The notes under the pieces are model-generated. The model worked only from the letters and a program-made list of their open reading frames with translations, searched no databases and was not told where the DNA came from. A stretch of 64,000 nucleotides of DNA from Rhizomicrobium sp. (GTDB lineage Bacteria > Pseudomonadota > Alphaproteobacteria > Micropepsales > Micropepsaceae). The DNA lies in contig JBBCHM010000001.1 in assembly GCA_037200045.1 (NCBI GenBank), positions 2,108,001-2,172,000 of the forward strand, read 5' to 3'. Positions 8,939-18,804 of the stretch are shown piece after piece. Position 1 is the first letter of the stretch. Each line of letters opens with the position of its first letter. Position numbers and translations under genes: made by a program.

Positions 8939-9738
8939 GCGAGGACCCGCGCGCCTATCTGGAAAAGCTCGGCCAAGCCGGCGACGGCCCGCACGATATC
9001 GCGCGAGCGGCGCTGATGCTGGCGGCGCTCGACCATCCGGGCCTGCCGCTTGAGCCGTTCCGCGCCCATCTGAACGAGATCGCCGATGCGATGAAAAGCC
9101 AGGCGGCGATGATCACCCGCGTCGGCGAAGGCGCCAGGGCGCTCGCGATCCTGCTCACCACCCGCTACGGCTATGACGGCGATCGGCTGCACTATGACGA
9201 TCCGAAGAACGCCGACCTCATCGACGTGATCGAGCGCCGCCGCGGCCTGCCGGTCGCGCTCGGCATCCTCTACATGCACGCCGCGCGCGCCGCCGGCATG
9301 ACGGCGAGCGGGCTCAACACCCAGAGCCACTTCCTCGTGCGGCTGGGCCATCGCCATGACGACGTCACCGTCGATCCGTTCAATGGCGGCGTGGTGCTGG
9401 AAGCCGGCGCCGCGCTTCCGGCGCAGCTCGGCGACGCGCATCTGGCGCAGACGATCGGCGATATCGACGTGCTGCTCAGGCTGCAGAACAACCTGAAGAT
9501 CCGCGCGCTGGAGAGCGACGATGCCCCGCGCGCCCTGGATGTTGCGACCCGCATGGCGCTGATCGCGCCGAAGCGCGCCGAGGTCTGGTTCGAGCTTGCC
9601 CGCCTGAACGAGAATGCCGGCGTGCTCGGCGCCGCGCGCAAGGCCTATGAGCGCTGCCTCGACCTGACGCCCGCCGGCGAGGCGCTGTACAACGAAGCCG
9701 TGCTGTCCCTGTCGCAGCTCAAGCGCCGCTTGAACTAG
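8935..9738 (+). CDS. SirB1 family transglutaminase-like/TPR protein
   Basis: A 267-residue cytoplasmic protein. The N-terminal two-thirds matches the SirB1/transglutaminase-like 2 family: DVIERRRGLPVALGILYMHAARAAG, then SHFLVRLG and VTVDPFNGG, spacing compatible with a papain-like core. The catalytic Cys expected before the helix is not evident, so it may be non-enzymatic. A short TPR-like region (residues 195-260, WFELARLNENAGVLGAARKA) closes it. It is coupled to yraN by ATGA and precedes gshB by 9 bp. Substrate is unknown. Confidence 0.8.
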   Translation: MSEDPRAYLEKLGQAGDGPHDIARAALMLAALDHPGLPLEPFRAHLNEIADAMKSQAAMITRVGEGARALAILLTTRYGYDGDRLHYDDPKNADLIDVIERRRGLPVALGILYMHAARAAGMTASGLNTQSHFLVRLGHRHDDVTVDPFNGGVVLEAGAALPAQLGDAHLAQTIGDIDVLLRLQNNLKIRALESDDAPRALDVATRMALIAPKRAEVWFELARLNENAGVLGAARKAYERCLDLTPAGEALYNEAVLSLSQLKRRLN

Positions 9739-9747
9739 GAGTTCGCC

Positions 9748-10689
9748 ATGCTGACCGTCGCGATCCAGATGGACCCGATCGAGAAGATCGACATCAACGG
9801 CGATTCGACCTTCGCGCTGGCGCTGGAGGCGCAGGCGCGGGGCCATGCGCTGCTCTATTACGGGCCGCGCGACCTGTCGTTCCGCGACGGCAAGGTCACC
9901 GCGCGCGTGCGTTCGCTGAGCGTGCGCGCGGTCAAGGGCGATCACTTCACGCTGGGCGAGAAAGAGGTCTTCGACCTGTCGCGGGCCGATGTGGTGCTGA
10001 TGCGCCAGGACCCGCCCTTCGACATGGCCTATATCACCGCGACGCACATCCTGGAGAACATCCATCCCGGGACGCTGGTGGTGAACGATCCCGCGAGCGT
10101 GCGCAACGCGCCGGAGAAGATCTTCGTCACCCAGTTCGAAGGCCTGATGCCGCCGACGCTGATCACCACGGACCGCATCGAGATCGACGCCTTCCGCGCC
10201 GCGCACAAGGACATCATCGTCAAGCCGCTCTACGGCAATGGCGGCGCCGGGGTGTTCCGCATCAGGCAGGACGACGAGAATCTGGGCGCGCTGCTGGAGA
10301 TGTTCACCGCGTTCTACCGCGAGCCGGTGATCGTGCAGCGCTATGTGCCCGAGGTGCGACGGGGCGACAAACGCATCATCCTGGTCGACGGCGAGGTGGC
10401 GGGCGCGATCAACCGTGTGCCGGCGGCAGGCGAGGCGCGCTCCAACATGCATGTCGGCGGCCGCGCCGAGGCGACGGAGCTGACGGCGCGCGAAAAGCAT
10501 ATCTGCGCCACGATAGGCCCGGAACTGAAACGGCGCGGGCTGATCTTCACCGGCATCGACGTGATCGGCGACTACCTGACCGAGATCAACGTGACCAGCC
10601 CCACCGGCATCCACGAAGTGAGACGCTTCGGCGGCGCCGACATCGCCGCCCTGGTGTGGGACGCGATCAAGCGACGGAAGTCTGCGTAG
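9748..10689 (+). CDS. gshB: Glutathione synthetase
   Basis: Prokaryotic-type GshB joins gamma-glutamylcysteine and glycine using ATP. The 313-residue protein begins [20 protein letters not shown], the hallmark N-terminus, and has the ATP-grasp elements [47 protein letters not shown] and the metal-binding [15 protein letters not shown] precedes the ATG. The rsmI-yraN-gshB neighbourhood recurs in proteobacteria; here a SirB1-like gene is inserted in it. Confidence 0.96.
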   Translation: MLTVAIQMDPIEKIDINGDSTFALALEAQARGHALLYYGPRDLSFRDGKVTARVRSLSVRAVKGDHFTLGEKEVFDLSRADVVLMRQDPPFDMAYITATHILENIHPGTLVVNDPASVRNAPEKIFVTQFEGLMPPTLITTDRIEIDAFRAAHKDIIVKPLYGNGGAGVFRIRQDDENLGALLEMFTAFYREPVIVQRYVPEVRRGDKRIILVDGEVAGAINRVPAAGEARSNMHVGGRAEATELTAREKHICATIGPELKRRGLIFTGIDVIGDYLTEINVTSPTGIHEVRRFGGADIAALVWDAIKRRKSA

Positions 10690-10930
10690 AGACCTCCGGA
10701 AAAATATTTCGTGAAATAAAATATCGTTCGCGGCATTGCAGCAATTCGACTTATCCACGCCGCGTCGCGGATTTCTCGGCGTCAGCCGCGGCTTTGCGCC
10801 TGCACGAGCGGGGATAAGTCCGTGTACGGATTTATTCTCTCCGCCCTCTTGAACCGAGTCGGTCCAGCCACCAAATCAGCCATATCCCCGCAATCACATC
10901 CGAACGCAAGCGTCATCCGGCGCTGCGAAG
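10690..10930. other. Intergenic gap between convergent gshB and olsB-like genes
   Basis: No convincing gene. The first 40 bases are distinctly AT-rich and contain a perfect 6-2-6 inverted repeat TATTTCGTGAAATA (10705-10718), a weak candidate for transcript ends. The remainder is GC-rich without a clear terminator hairpin. Confidence 0.5.
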
Positions 10931-11788
10931 CTAACCCGCCAGCCCGAACCGGCTTCTGTATCGCGCGTCGATGTTCGAGAGCGGGAAGTAGATGAACACG
11001 TCGATGGTCGAGAACTGCTTGTCGATCACCGCGCCGTCGCCGATGCAGCCGCCGGCGCGCAGATAGCCCTTCAAGAGCGGCGGCGAGGCACGCATGCCTT
11101 CCTTTTGGTCCACCGCCTCTTTCGGCAACCGGTCCATCGGCACGAACAGCTCCGGCCGCGCCTTGACAGCGATGCCCGGCGGAATCGGGTGGTAATAATA
11201 GAGATAGGAGAGCGGCAGCGCGATCGCGTCCGGGTCGGTGCCGGGGAAGGAGGCGCAGCCGAACATCACGTCGATGGAGAAGCGCGCGACGTAAGCGAGC
11301 AACCCCTTCCACAGAAGCTGCAAGGTCGTGGTGCGGTTGCGATAGGCCTTGAGCACGCAAGAGCGGCCGAGCTCCAGGAACCGCGTACCGGGCGGATAGC
11401 CCTTCAGCATGCCGGAAATGTCGAACTCGCCCGCCGTGTAGAAACCGCCGGCGCGCGCCGCGTCGACGTCGCGGGTCAGCCGGTAGGTGCCGACGACCAG
11501 CGGCTGGCCGTCCTCGTCCAGCACCGAACGGTCGACCACGAGGAGGTGGTCGCAGACCTCGTCATATTTGTCGAAGTCGCGGCGCGCCTCGCGCATCGCT
11601 AGCGAGGGCACCGCCGCCATCTCTTCGTAGAACACGTGATAGCGCAGCCGCTGGGCCTGTTCGACTTCGCCGTCGGTCTCGGCAAGGCGCACTTCCAGGG
11701 CGCCGGCCGTCGCCAGGACGGGCCACTGCGCAAGTCTGCCCTCGAACGGGCCAGGCTCGTGGATGTTCACCAAGCAAACAGATCCCAA
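10931..11788 (-). CDS. GNAT-type acyltransferase, OlsB-like (ornithine lipid synthesis)
   Basis: A 285-residue acyltransferase matching the OlsB/hemolysin-like group, which adds a 3-hydroxyacyl chain from acyl-ACP to ornithine, the first step of ornithine-lipid synthesis. Motifs: LEVRLAETDGEVEQAQRLRY, RLRYHVFYEEM, YDEVCDHLLVVD, VGTYRLTRDVDA, FLELGRSCV and MFGCASFPGTDPD. The start is uncertain: TTG 11788 is the longest, and GTG 11770 is also reasonable; neither has a strong Shine-Dalgarno. No olsA homologue is adjacent (a plsC is at 48.8 kb), so the substrate is inferred from family only. Confidence 0.78.
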   Translation of the reverse strand: MGSVCLVNIHEPGPFEGRLAQWPVLATAGALEVRLAETDGEVEQAQRLRYHVFYEEMAAVPSLAMREARRDFDKYDEVCDHLLVVDRSVLDEDGQPLVVGTYRLTRDVDAARAGGFYTAGEFDISGMLKGYPPGTRFLELGRSCVLKAYRNRTTTLQLLWKGLLAYVARFSIDVMFGCASFPGTDPDAIALPLSYLYYYHPIPPGIAVKARPELFVPMDRLPKEAVDQKEGMRASPPLLKGYLRAGGCIGDGAVIDKQFSTIDVFIYFPLSNIDARYRSRFGLAG

Positions 11789-11803
11789 GGGTGGGCGCCG
11801 ACT

Positions 11804-11815
11804 TGGCTGCAGCCA
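11804..11815. repeat. 12-bp perfect palindrome upstream of the olsB-like gene
   Basis: TGGCTGCAGCCA is a perfect palindrome 16-27 bp upstream of the TTG start at 11788, in the short gap between the olsB-like gene and the upstream permease stop. It could be an operator, but palindromes of this size occur by chance in GC-rich DNA. Confidence 0.25.
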
Positions 11816-11870
11816 GCTGGCCCGGACCCGAAGCGCATTTTACCTTAAGCCCCCGGACACAGGCAAACGA

Positions 11871-13214
11871 TCACGACGCGGCGGCCGCCCGCGCGCGCAA
11901 CGCATGGATGCGCGCGAGCGCCAGAAAGAGCAGCAGGCCGGGGATGCCCGCCAGGCCGCAGCCGATGAAGAACACCGCATAGGCATGCATCAGGTCGCCG
12001 CCCCGCCCGAGCCACTCCACGACCTCGCCCGAGAAGCCCTTGAGGAACTTGCCCAGCACGGTGTAGCTCGCCGCCAGGAGGGCATATTGCGTCGCGGTGT
12101 AGCCGAGGCTGGTCAGGCTCGACATATAGGACACCAGCGCCACGCCCGCGAAGCTGGTCGCGACGCTGTCGAAAATCATGATAACGATGAAGGCGCCGAT
12201 ATCGGTCCTGGTCGTCGCCAAGACCGCGAAGGCGGCGATAGCGGCGGCCTGCAGGATGCCGCCCACGATCAGGGCGCGGATATAGCCGAAGCGCAGGGCG
12301 CAGAAGCCGCCGGCCGCGATCCCGGCTAGAGAGGCCGCGAAGCTGAACGAGCCGCGCACCGCGGCCACCATGTCCTTGGTCAGGCCGATGTCGTGATAAT
12401 AGGGATTAACCATAGGGCCCATGATGAAGTCGGGCACGCGATAGAAGCTGATCGCCACCAGCATCAGAAGCGCGATCCAGCCATAGGTCTTGAAGAAGGC
12501 CAGGAACGGCCCGACGATCGCGTCGCCAAGGCCGCGCAGGGTGTAGAGCGGCGCCGTCTCGGATTTCTGCTCCATCACCGCGTCGGCGCGTGCCGGCTCG
12601 CTGGCGAGGAAGGTCGCGACAAGGCCAATCGCCATCAGGGCGCCGTACAGCGCATAGGAGAACGGCCAGCTCGTGTGCTCGGCGACGGCCAGGATGATGG
12701 CGTCGGTGGCGAGCAGCGCCACGCGATAGCCGAACTGATAGGCGGAAGAGAGCAGGCCGAGCTCGTCATTGTCCGCCGCGGACTCGATGCGCCAGGCATC
12801 GACCACGATGTCCTGGGTCGCCGCCGCCAATGCGGTGAGGAAGGCAAAGCAGGTCAGGGCGAGAAGGCCGTTCTTCAGGCCGACGGCCGCCATGCCCATC
12901 AGGCCGAGCCCCACCACGATCTGGGCCAGCGCCATCCAACTGCGGCGGCGGCCGAGCTTGGTAAAGATCGGCGCGCTGACGCGATCGATGATCGGGGCCC
13001 AGATCGGCTTCAGCGAATAGGTGATTCCGACCCAGGAGACATAGCCGATGACCGCGAGCGAGGCGCCCTCGTCGCGCATCCAATAGCCCAGCGTGTTGCC
13101 GATCAGGAGGAACGGAATGCCCGAGGAAAGGCCCAGCACCAGCATCTGCAGCGTCTTGGGTTGCAGATAGGCCTTGAGCGAATGGCGGGGTCGAGCGGGA
13201 ACCGCTGCGGTCAT
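11871..13214 (-). CDS. MFS permease, AmpG-like muropeptide transporter
   Basis: A 447-residue inner-membrane protein with about 12 hydrophobic segments. Family features of AmpG (import of anhydro-muropeptides for wall recycling) include LGLSSGIPFLLIGNTLGYWM in helix 1, YSLKPIWAPIIDR, LGRRRSWM in loop 2-3 and ATQDIVVDAWRIE. AmpG in other bacteria links recycling to beta-lactamase induction, but no ampC or ampR is beside it. The closely related acetyl-CoA transporter-like MFS group is the main alternative. Its start overlaps the kinase reading frame end by four bases. Confidence 0.8.
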   Translation of the reverse strand: MTAAVPARPRHSLKAYLQPKTLQMLVLGLSSGIPFLLIGNTLGYWMRDEGASLAVIGYVSWVGITYSLKPIWAPIIDRVSAPIFTKLGRRRSWMALAQIVVGLGLMGMAAVGLKNGLLALTCFAFLTALAAATQDIVVDAWRIESAADNDELGLLSSAYQFGYRVALLATDAIILAVAEHTSWPFSYALYGALMAIGLVATFLASEPARADAVMEQKSETAPLYTLRGLGDAIVGPFLAFFKTYGWIALLMLVAISFYRVPDFIMGPMVNPYYHDIGLTKDMVAAVRGSFSFAASLAGIAAGGFCALRFGYIRALIVGGILQAAAIAAFAVLATTRTDIGAFIVIMIFDSVATSFAGVALVSYMSSLTSLGYTATQYALLAASYTVLGKFLKGFSGEVVEWLGRGGDLMHAYAVFFIGCGLAGIPGLLLFLALARIHALRARAAAAS

Positions 13215-15413
13215 GCCGCGGCGGTGGTGATCGGCGCAGGCGGGAAGAAGACGTTGAACATGTCATCCAGCTGGGCGGGGTCGACGGGTTTGGTCAGAAA
13301 ACCATCCATGCCCGCGTCTTTGCAAGCCCGCTTGCCGGTTTCCAGCGCATCCGCCGTCAGGGCGACGATCGGGGTGCGCCGCCGCCCGGTCGCGGTCTCA
13401 TAGGCGCGGATCGCCCGCGTCGCCTCGATCCCGTCCATGCCGGGCATGTGAATGTCGGTCAGCACGATGTCGAATTCGCCGGTCTCCATCGCCTTCACCG
13501 CCCGCCTCGCCGGAGGTGACTTCGATCACGGAATGACCGCGGCGGCGCAGCAATTCGCGGGTCAGCATCAGGTTGATCGGATTGTCCTCGGCCAGGAGGA
13601 TCCGGATGGCGCCGGGCGCCTCGGCGCGCGCGGGCGCCGTCATCGGAAACGATGCCCGTGGCGCCGCATGGATCGGCAGGGCTGATCGGGGCGCTTCTCC
13701 TCCAGATGGCGCAGCCGCGCAACGAGGGTCGACAGGCGCACCGGCTTCACCAGATAGCCCGCGAACCCCATGTCGCGCATGGCACCGAGCTGCGAGCGCG
13801 CCGCCGGCGTCAGCACGACGAGGGCCGGCACGCCGCGGTCGGGCGCGGCCGGGGGGGCTCGGTTCGGAATCCGTTCCGGCATCGATCAGCATGAAGTCCG
13901 GGCGCCTTCCGTCATTGGGATTGAACACCGCGCCACCCACGGCACGGACCTGCGCCGCCAGCCCGTCGCGCAGCATGGTGTTGCGCGTCACGATGGCGAT
14001 CGTGATGCCCTGCAGGGTCTCGGCCTGGGAATCCGGCGCGGGCTTGACCACCACCGACGGCAGGGTGAACCAGAACTTGCTGCCGCCGCCCGCCGCCTCG
14101 TCGATGCCGATCTCGCCGCCCATCGCCTCAACCAGCTTCTTGGAGATCGCGAGGCCGAGGCCCGAACCGCCGAATTTGCGCGCATGGCTGGAATCGGCCT
14201 GGACGAATTCGCGGAAGATCTCGTCGCGCTTTTCCTTCGGCACGCCGACGCCGGTGTCGCGCACCTCGAATCTGAGGAAGCGGCGATCCGGACCGTCGAC
14301 CACGCGCACCGAAAGCTCGACGCCGCCGCGCTCGGTGAACTTGACCGCGTTGCCGACCAGATTGGTCAGCACCTGGCGCAGCCGCACGCTGTCGCTGCGC
14401 ACCACCGCCGGCACGGCGGGATCGACCACGGCGACGAGCTCGATGTCCTTGTCATGGGCGCGCGGGCAGGAGAGTTCGACCACGCCTTCAATCAGCGGGC
14501 GCAGATCGACCTCGTCGTCTTCCGGCGAGAAGGTGCCCGATTCGATCTTGGAGAAATCCAGGATGTCGCCGATCAGCGTGAGCAGGGCCTCGCCCGACTG
14601 GCTGATCGCCTCGACATAGGTGCGCTGCTCGGGCCGAAGCTCGGTTTCCAGCAGCAGCCGGGCCATGCCGAGCACGCCGTTCATCGGCGTGCGGATCTCG
14701 TGGCTCATCGTCGCCAGGAAGCCGGATTTGGCGCGGCTGCCGGCTTCCGCCTTGTCGCGCGCCTCGACGATCGCGTCTTCCAGGGCCTTGCGCTCGGTGA
14801 TGTCGCGCCCGACGCTCTGGACTTCGACCAGCCGGCCTTGCGCATCGCGCACGGCGTAGTCTTCCAGGCGATCCAGCGCCAGCCATAGGCGGTGCGGACA
14901 TGCTGGTCGTAGCGCACGCGGGCGCGGCCCGTCTCCAGGCCGGCGAAGCTGCCGAACAGGGGCGCCCGGCTCTCGGGATGCAGTTCCGGCGCGAAAGCGG
15001 CACCAGACAGCGCGGCGGGGATCGAGCCCGAACAGCTTGAAGAACGCGTCATTGCCATAGGTCAGCCGGCTGTCCGGGGCGCGGCGGAAGATGGCGTCGC
15101 CCTGCGCGTCGACCAGCGCCTTGTAGCGCGCCTCGCTCTGGTTGAGCCTGGCGTTGAACGCGGCGGCGGAGGCCAGCGACTGTTCCAGCCGGCCGCTCGC
15201 CGATTTGAGCTGTGCCGCCTGGCGGTCGAGAATCTCGGTGCGCTGGCGGGCGACGACGAATTCGTGCAGCAGGAAGCTCAGCACGATTGCCACGAGAACC
15301 GCGAACCAGCCCGGCGCCATCAGCGTGAAGCGGTTGTGCAGCACAACGTCGCCAAACGCGACAAGCAGAAGCGCGAACGCGATCAATCCCGTCGAAGTGC
15401 GAAGCGCGCGCAA
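13211..15413 (-). pseudogene. Hybrid sensor histidine kinase, frame broken five times as read
   Basis: Domains in order: two N-terminal membrane helices (residues 8-55), a coiled linker, a PAS domain, HisKA with [11 protein letters not shown] (His near 238), HATPase (NLVGNAVKFTERGG, then DTGVGVPKEKRD, then GSGLGLAISKKLVEAMGG), a degenerate receiver ending GFAGYLVKPVRLSTLV, and a C-terminal receiver (ILLAEDNPINLMLT, then IVLTDIHMPGMDGIEATRAI with phospho-Asp, then FLTKPVD). The frame shifts at 15017-15020 (+1), about 14864 (-1), 13851-13857 (+1 in G7), about 13680 (-1) and 13501-13503 (+1), all in or beside base runs. Correcting them gives exactly 734 codons with no stop, so sequencing error is more likely than decay. 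Start is TTG 15413, weakly supported. Confidence 0.85.
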
Positions 15414-15572
15414 CCGGCTATACCTGTTCCAAGCCCCTGGAAGAGCTTGCCTTGCACGCTCTTCAAAAAGCTTTAAAGCGCCGGGTTCCGGCAGGGTTTA
15501 GAAAAGGTTAATCTCGCCCGCCCGCGCCACAGAGCGCCGGGCGGTTCAGGGTACAACTTCAGGAGGATAGTC

Positions 15573-15950
15573 ATGCGCATCTCGATGCTGGCGCTCGCCG
15601 GCGCCTTTGCCCTTATCGCCACGGCGGCCTATGCCGACGATCCGATGGCGGTCACCTATAGCAACACCGTCACCACCAAGAACGCCCAAACCGGCGCCGT
15701 CGGCACGCTTCTGTTCAACGCGGACGGAACCTATACCGCCAGCGGCGCCGGCGCCGACGGCAAGACCGTCACCTATCCCGGCAAATGGGTCACCAAGGGC
15801 AGCGGCGCCACGCTGTGCCTGACGCCTTCTATCCCCAACGGGCCGGGCGAGACCTGTTCGCCGCTGGCGACGCATGCGGTCGGCGAACATTGGACCGTGA
15901 CCAACAGCGCCGGACAGAGTTTCGATGTTGTTGTAAGCGCCGGCCGCTGA
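15573..15950 (+). CDS. Small secreted protein of unknown function
   Basis: A 125-residue protein with a Sec signal peptide (MRISMLALAGAFALIATAAYA, cleavage after AYA) and a small beta-rich mature domain with two cysteines (LCLTP and ETCSPLA) that could form a disulfide. Repeated GTLLFNADGTY / YPGKWVT elements resemble small lipocalin-like or DUF-type periplasmic domains, but I do not recognise a family. AGGAGG lies five bases before the ATG and a strong terminator follows, so it is a single-gene unit between the kinase and pstC. It is not PstS. Confidence 0.8.
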   Translation: MRISMLALAGAFALIATAAYADDPMAVTYSNTVTTKNAQTGAVGTLLFNADGTYTASGAGADGKTVTYPGKWVTKGSGATLCLTPSIPNGPGETCSPLATHAVGEHWTVTNSAGQSFDVVVSAGR

Positions 15951-15969
15951 ACACCCTTCGGCCAAAGCG

Positions 15970-16004
15970 CCGCGCGGAGGTCCCTCCGCGCGGTTCTCTT
16001 TTAT
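15970..16004 (+). terminator. Rho-independent terminator
   Basis: An 11-bp perfect stem CCGCGCGGAGG / CCTCCGCGCGG, almost without loop, followed by TTCTCTTTTAT. It lies 20 bp after the stop of the small secreted protein and separates that gene from pstCAB. Confidence 0.85.
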
Positions 16005-16044
16005 AATCAATATCTTACACGATTTCTCGCGTCACCGACGCGGC

Positions 16045-16073
16045 TTGTCACAAAAGCTTTGCAAAACTGTGAT
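16045..16073 (+). promoter_or_regulatory. PHO-box-like repeats upstream of pstC
   Basis: Three 7-base units separated by AAAA: TTGTCAC, GCTTTGC, CTGTGAT, an 11-base period. The outer two resemble the PhoB half-site CTGTCAT (5/7 and 6/7); the middle one does not. The array lies 93 bp before the pstC ATG, where a PhoB-activated promoter is expected. Confidence 0.5.
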
Positions 16074-16165
16074 GGTCCTTGCGCGCAACCCCGGTGGGAT
16101 GGGTGTCACGTGACCTCCGCAAGGCAGCTCCGCTGCCGCCGCACCCTCTCGACTGGCGCTCTTCC

Positions 16166-17157
16166 ATGGCCGACACCGCGACTGCCGAACAGATGATGAG
16201 TACTCCGGACAGGGCCGTTGCGGTCAGGAAGGGCGGAACGCGCGATGCGCAGTTCCGCGTGCTGACCTTTATCGCCGCGCTGATGGTTCTGGCCATATTC
16301 GCGGGCGTGATGGCATCGCTGATCATCGGCGCGATGCCGGCGATCAAGGCGTTCGGATTTCCCTTCATATGGACCGAAGCCTGGAATCCGGTGACCGAGA
16401 AATTCGGCGCGCTGGCCTCGGTCTATGGCACGCTGGTGACGTCCTTCCTCGCCATGCTGCTGGCGGTTCCACCGGCATCGGCATCGCTATTTTCCTGACG
16501 GAAATCTGCCCCAGGCCGCTGCGCCGCCCGATCGGCATCGCGATCGAATTGCTCGCCGGCATTCCCAGCATCATCTACGGCATCTGGGGCCTGTTCATCT
16601 TCGCGCCCTGGTTCCAGGAGCATGTGCAGACTTGGGTCGTCGACCGGTTCGCGAACGTTCCCTTTCTGCAGGACATCTTCGGCGGGCCGCCCTACGGCAT
16701 CGGCATGTTCACCGCCGCCCTGATCCTATCCATCATGATCCTGCCGTTCATCTCCTCGGTGACGCGCGACGTGTTCGACACGGTGCCGCCGATGCTGAAG
16801 GAAGCGGCCTACGGGCTCGGCTGCACGACCTGGGAAGTGATGTGGCGCGTGGTGCTGCCCTTCGCGCGCACCGGCGTGGTCGGCGGCGCGATGCTAGCGC
16901 TCGGCCGCGCGCTGGGCGAGACCATGGCGGTGACCTTCGTGATCGGCAACGACCATCACATCCACAATTCGCTGTTCGCGCCGGCAACGACGATCTCGGC
17001 CACCATCGCCAACGAGTTCACCGAGGCGGTGGGCGACCTCTATCTGCCGTCGCTGATCGAACTCGGCCTGATCCTGTTCTTCATCACCTTCGTCGTGCTG
17101 GCCAGCGCGCAACTGATGCTTCGGGCGCTGGAGCGCCGCGCCGGGAGCGCTTCATGA
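16166..17157 (+). pseudogene. pstC: Phosphate ABC transporter permease PstC, one frameshift as read
   Basis: Inner-membrane permease of the high-affinity phosphate importer. It starts MADTATAEQ at 16166, with a membrane helix at residues 32-58 (VLTFIAALMVLAIFAGVM). The frame breaks after [13 protein letters not shown] near 16473, where one C appears missing from a CCC run. The downstream frame resumes at [18 protein letters not shown] with the transport signature [23 protein letters not shown] and [18 protein letters not shown]. Adding one base gives 331 codons, the normal length. Its TGA overlaps pstA as ATGA. I think this is a consensus error in a functional gene. Confidence 0.88.
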
Positions 17158-18023
17158 GCGACATTCAAAACATCAAGAGCGCCAAGAACCCCGCGCTTTA
17201 TGCCCGCCGGAAATTCCGCAGCGGCTTCCTCCTCACCCTGGCGGTGCTCGCGGCCGTGTTCGGCATGGCCTGGCTCGGCTTCATCCTGGGCGCGCTGTTC
17301 TACAACGGCATCACGTCGTTCGATCCCAAGCTGTTCACGCAGATGACGCCGCCACCCGGCGAGGACGGCGGCTTGGCCAACGCGATCGTCGGCAGCCTTA
17401 TCATGACGGTGATCGCCGTCGCCGTCGGCACGCCGATCGGCCTTCTGGCCGGAACCTATCTCGCGGAATATGGGCGCTATGGACGGCTCGCCTTCTTCGT
17501 CCGGTTCGTCAATGACATCCTTCTGAGCGCACCGTCGATCGTGACCGGCCTTTTCATCTACGAGATCATCGTCGTGAAAATGGGGCACTTCTCCGCCTGG
17601 GCCGGCGCCGCTTCGCTCACGGTGATCGTGATTCCCGTCGTGGTACGCACCTCGGAGAACATGCTGCTCCTGGTGCCGAACGGGCTGCGCGAGGCCGCCG
17701 CCGCGCTCGGCGCGCCGCGCAGCAACGTCATCCGCGCCGTGACCTGGCGCGCGGCGCGCGCGGGTATCGTCACCGGCGTGCTGCTGGCGATCGCGCGCAT
17801 CTCGGGCGAGACCGCGCCGCTGCTTTTCACCGCGCTCGGCAACTCGTTCTGGAGCACCGACCTGAACCAGCCGATGGCCAGCCTGCCGGCGGTCATCTTC
17901 CAGTTCGCCATGAGTCCCTATGAATATTGGCACCGCCTGGCCTGGGCCGGCGCGCTGCTCATCACCGCAGCCGTGCTGACGCTGAGCATCGTCGCACGCC
18001 TCCTGCAACCCAAGCGGAGTTAG
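17154..18023 (+). CDS. pstA: Phosphate ABC transporter permease PstA
   Basis: Second membrane subunit of the PstCAB phosphate importer, 289 residues with about six helices. Recognisable parts are [50 protein letters not shown] and the EAA loop [32 protein letters not shown] that docks on PstB, then [14 protein letters not shown]. It overlaps pstC by ATGA and is two bases from pstB. Confidence 0.95.
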   Translation: MSDIQNIKSAKNPALYARRKFRSGFLLTLAVLAAVFGMAWLGFILGALFYNGITSFDPKLFTQMTPPPGEDGGLANAIVGSLIMTVIAVAVGTPIGLLAGTYLAEYGRYGRLAFFVRFVNDILLSAPSIVTGLFIYEIIVVKMGHFSAWAGAASLTVIVIPVVVRTSENMLLLVPNGLREAAAALGAPRSNVIRAVTWRAARAGIVTGVLLAIARISGETAPLLFTALGNSFWSTDLNQPMASLPAVIFQFAMSPYEYWHRLAWAGALLITAAVLTLSIVARLLQPKRS

Positions 18024-18025
18024 GA

Positions 18026-18802
18026 ATGAACGCCATCACCGTCGCGACGGACGTCAAGGTCGATATCAAGGATCTGAGCTTCTATTACGGCTCGACGAAA
18101 GCCCTGAAGAACGTCTCGATGCCGCTTTACGACCGCAAGGTGACCGCGTTCATCGGCCCGTCCGGCTGCGGCAAGTCCACGCTGCTGCGCATCCTGAACC
18201 GCATCTACGAGCTTTATCCCAACCAGCGCGCCGAGGGTTCGGTCGTGCTCGACGGCGAGAACATCCTGTCGAGCCGCGTCGACACCAACCTGTTGCGCAG
18301 CCGCGTCGGCATGGTGTTCCAGAAGCCCACGCCCTTCCCGATGACGATCTACGACAACGTCGCCTTCGGCATCAAACTCTATGAGCGCATGGCGCGCTCC
18401 GAGCTCGACGGCCGCATCGAGGACGCGCTGCAGCGCGCCGCGCTGTGGGGCGAGGTGAAGGACAAGCTGCGCGAATCGGGCCTGTCGCTTTCCGGCGGCC
18501 AGCAGCAGCGCCTGTGCATCGCCCGCACCGTGGCGACGCGCCCCGAGGTGATCCTGCTCGACGAGCCGTGCTCGGCGCTCGACCCGATCTCGACGGCGAA
18601 GATCGAGGAACTGATCGACGAACTCTCGGCGGACTACACGATCGTCATCGTGACCCACAACATGCAGCAGGCGAGCCGCACCTCCGATCAGACCGCGTTC
18701 ATGTATCTGGGCGAGCTGATCGAGTTCGGGCCGACGGAGAAGATATTCACCGCCCCCGACAAGAAGCAGACCGAGCAATACATCACCGGCCGCTTCGGCT
18801 GA
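18026..18802 (+). CDS. pstB: Phosphate ABC transporter ATP-binding protein PstB
   Basis: ATPase of the phosphate importer, 258 residues. Walker [10 protein letters not shown] (44-52), Q-loop [19 protein letters not shown], signature LSGGQQQR (155-162), Walker [14 protein letters not shown] (175-187) and the His switch [11 protein letters not shown] are intact. GTTAGGA precedes the ATG, two bases after the pstA stop. No phoU follows: the next gene is convergent, only two bases away, and pstS is also missing from this locus, so both must be elsewhere if the system is complete. Confidence 0.96.
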   Translation: MNAITVATDVKVDIKDLSFYYGSTKALKNVSMPLYDRKVTAFIGPSGCGKSTLLRILNRIYELYPNQRAEGSVVLDGENILSSRVDTNLLRSRVGMVFQKPTPFPMTIYDNVAFGIKLYERMARSELDGRIEDALQRAALWGEVKDKLRESGLSLSGGQQQRLCIARTVATRPEVILLDEPCSALDPISTAKIEELIDELSADYTIVIVTHNMQQASRTSDQTAFMYLGELIEFGPTEKIFTAPDKKQTEQYITGRFG

Positions 18803-18804
18803 TT

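Noticed and set aside
10733..10747. A third copy of the ccr/ecm motif (GCATTGCAGCAATTC)
   Set aside because: Only about eight bases align and it lies between convergent genes gshB and olsB-like, not at a promoter.
16166..17157. Programmed ribosomal frameshifting in pstC
   Set aside because: No slippery heptamer or downstream structure is apparent, other pstC genes do not need it, and five similar indels lie in the next gene, so a sequence error is more likely.
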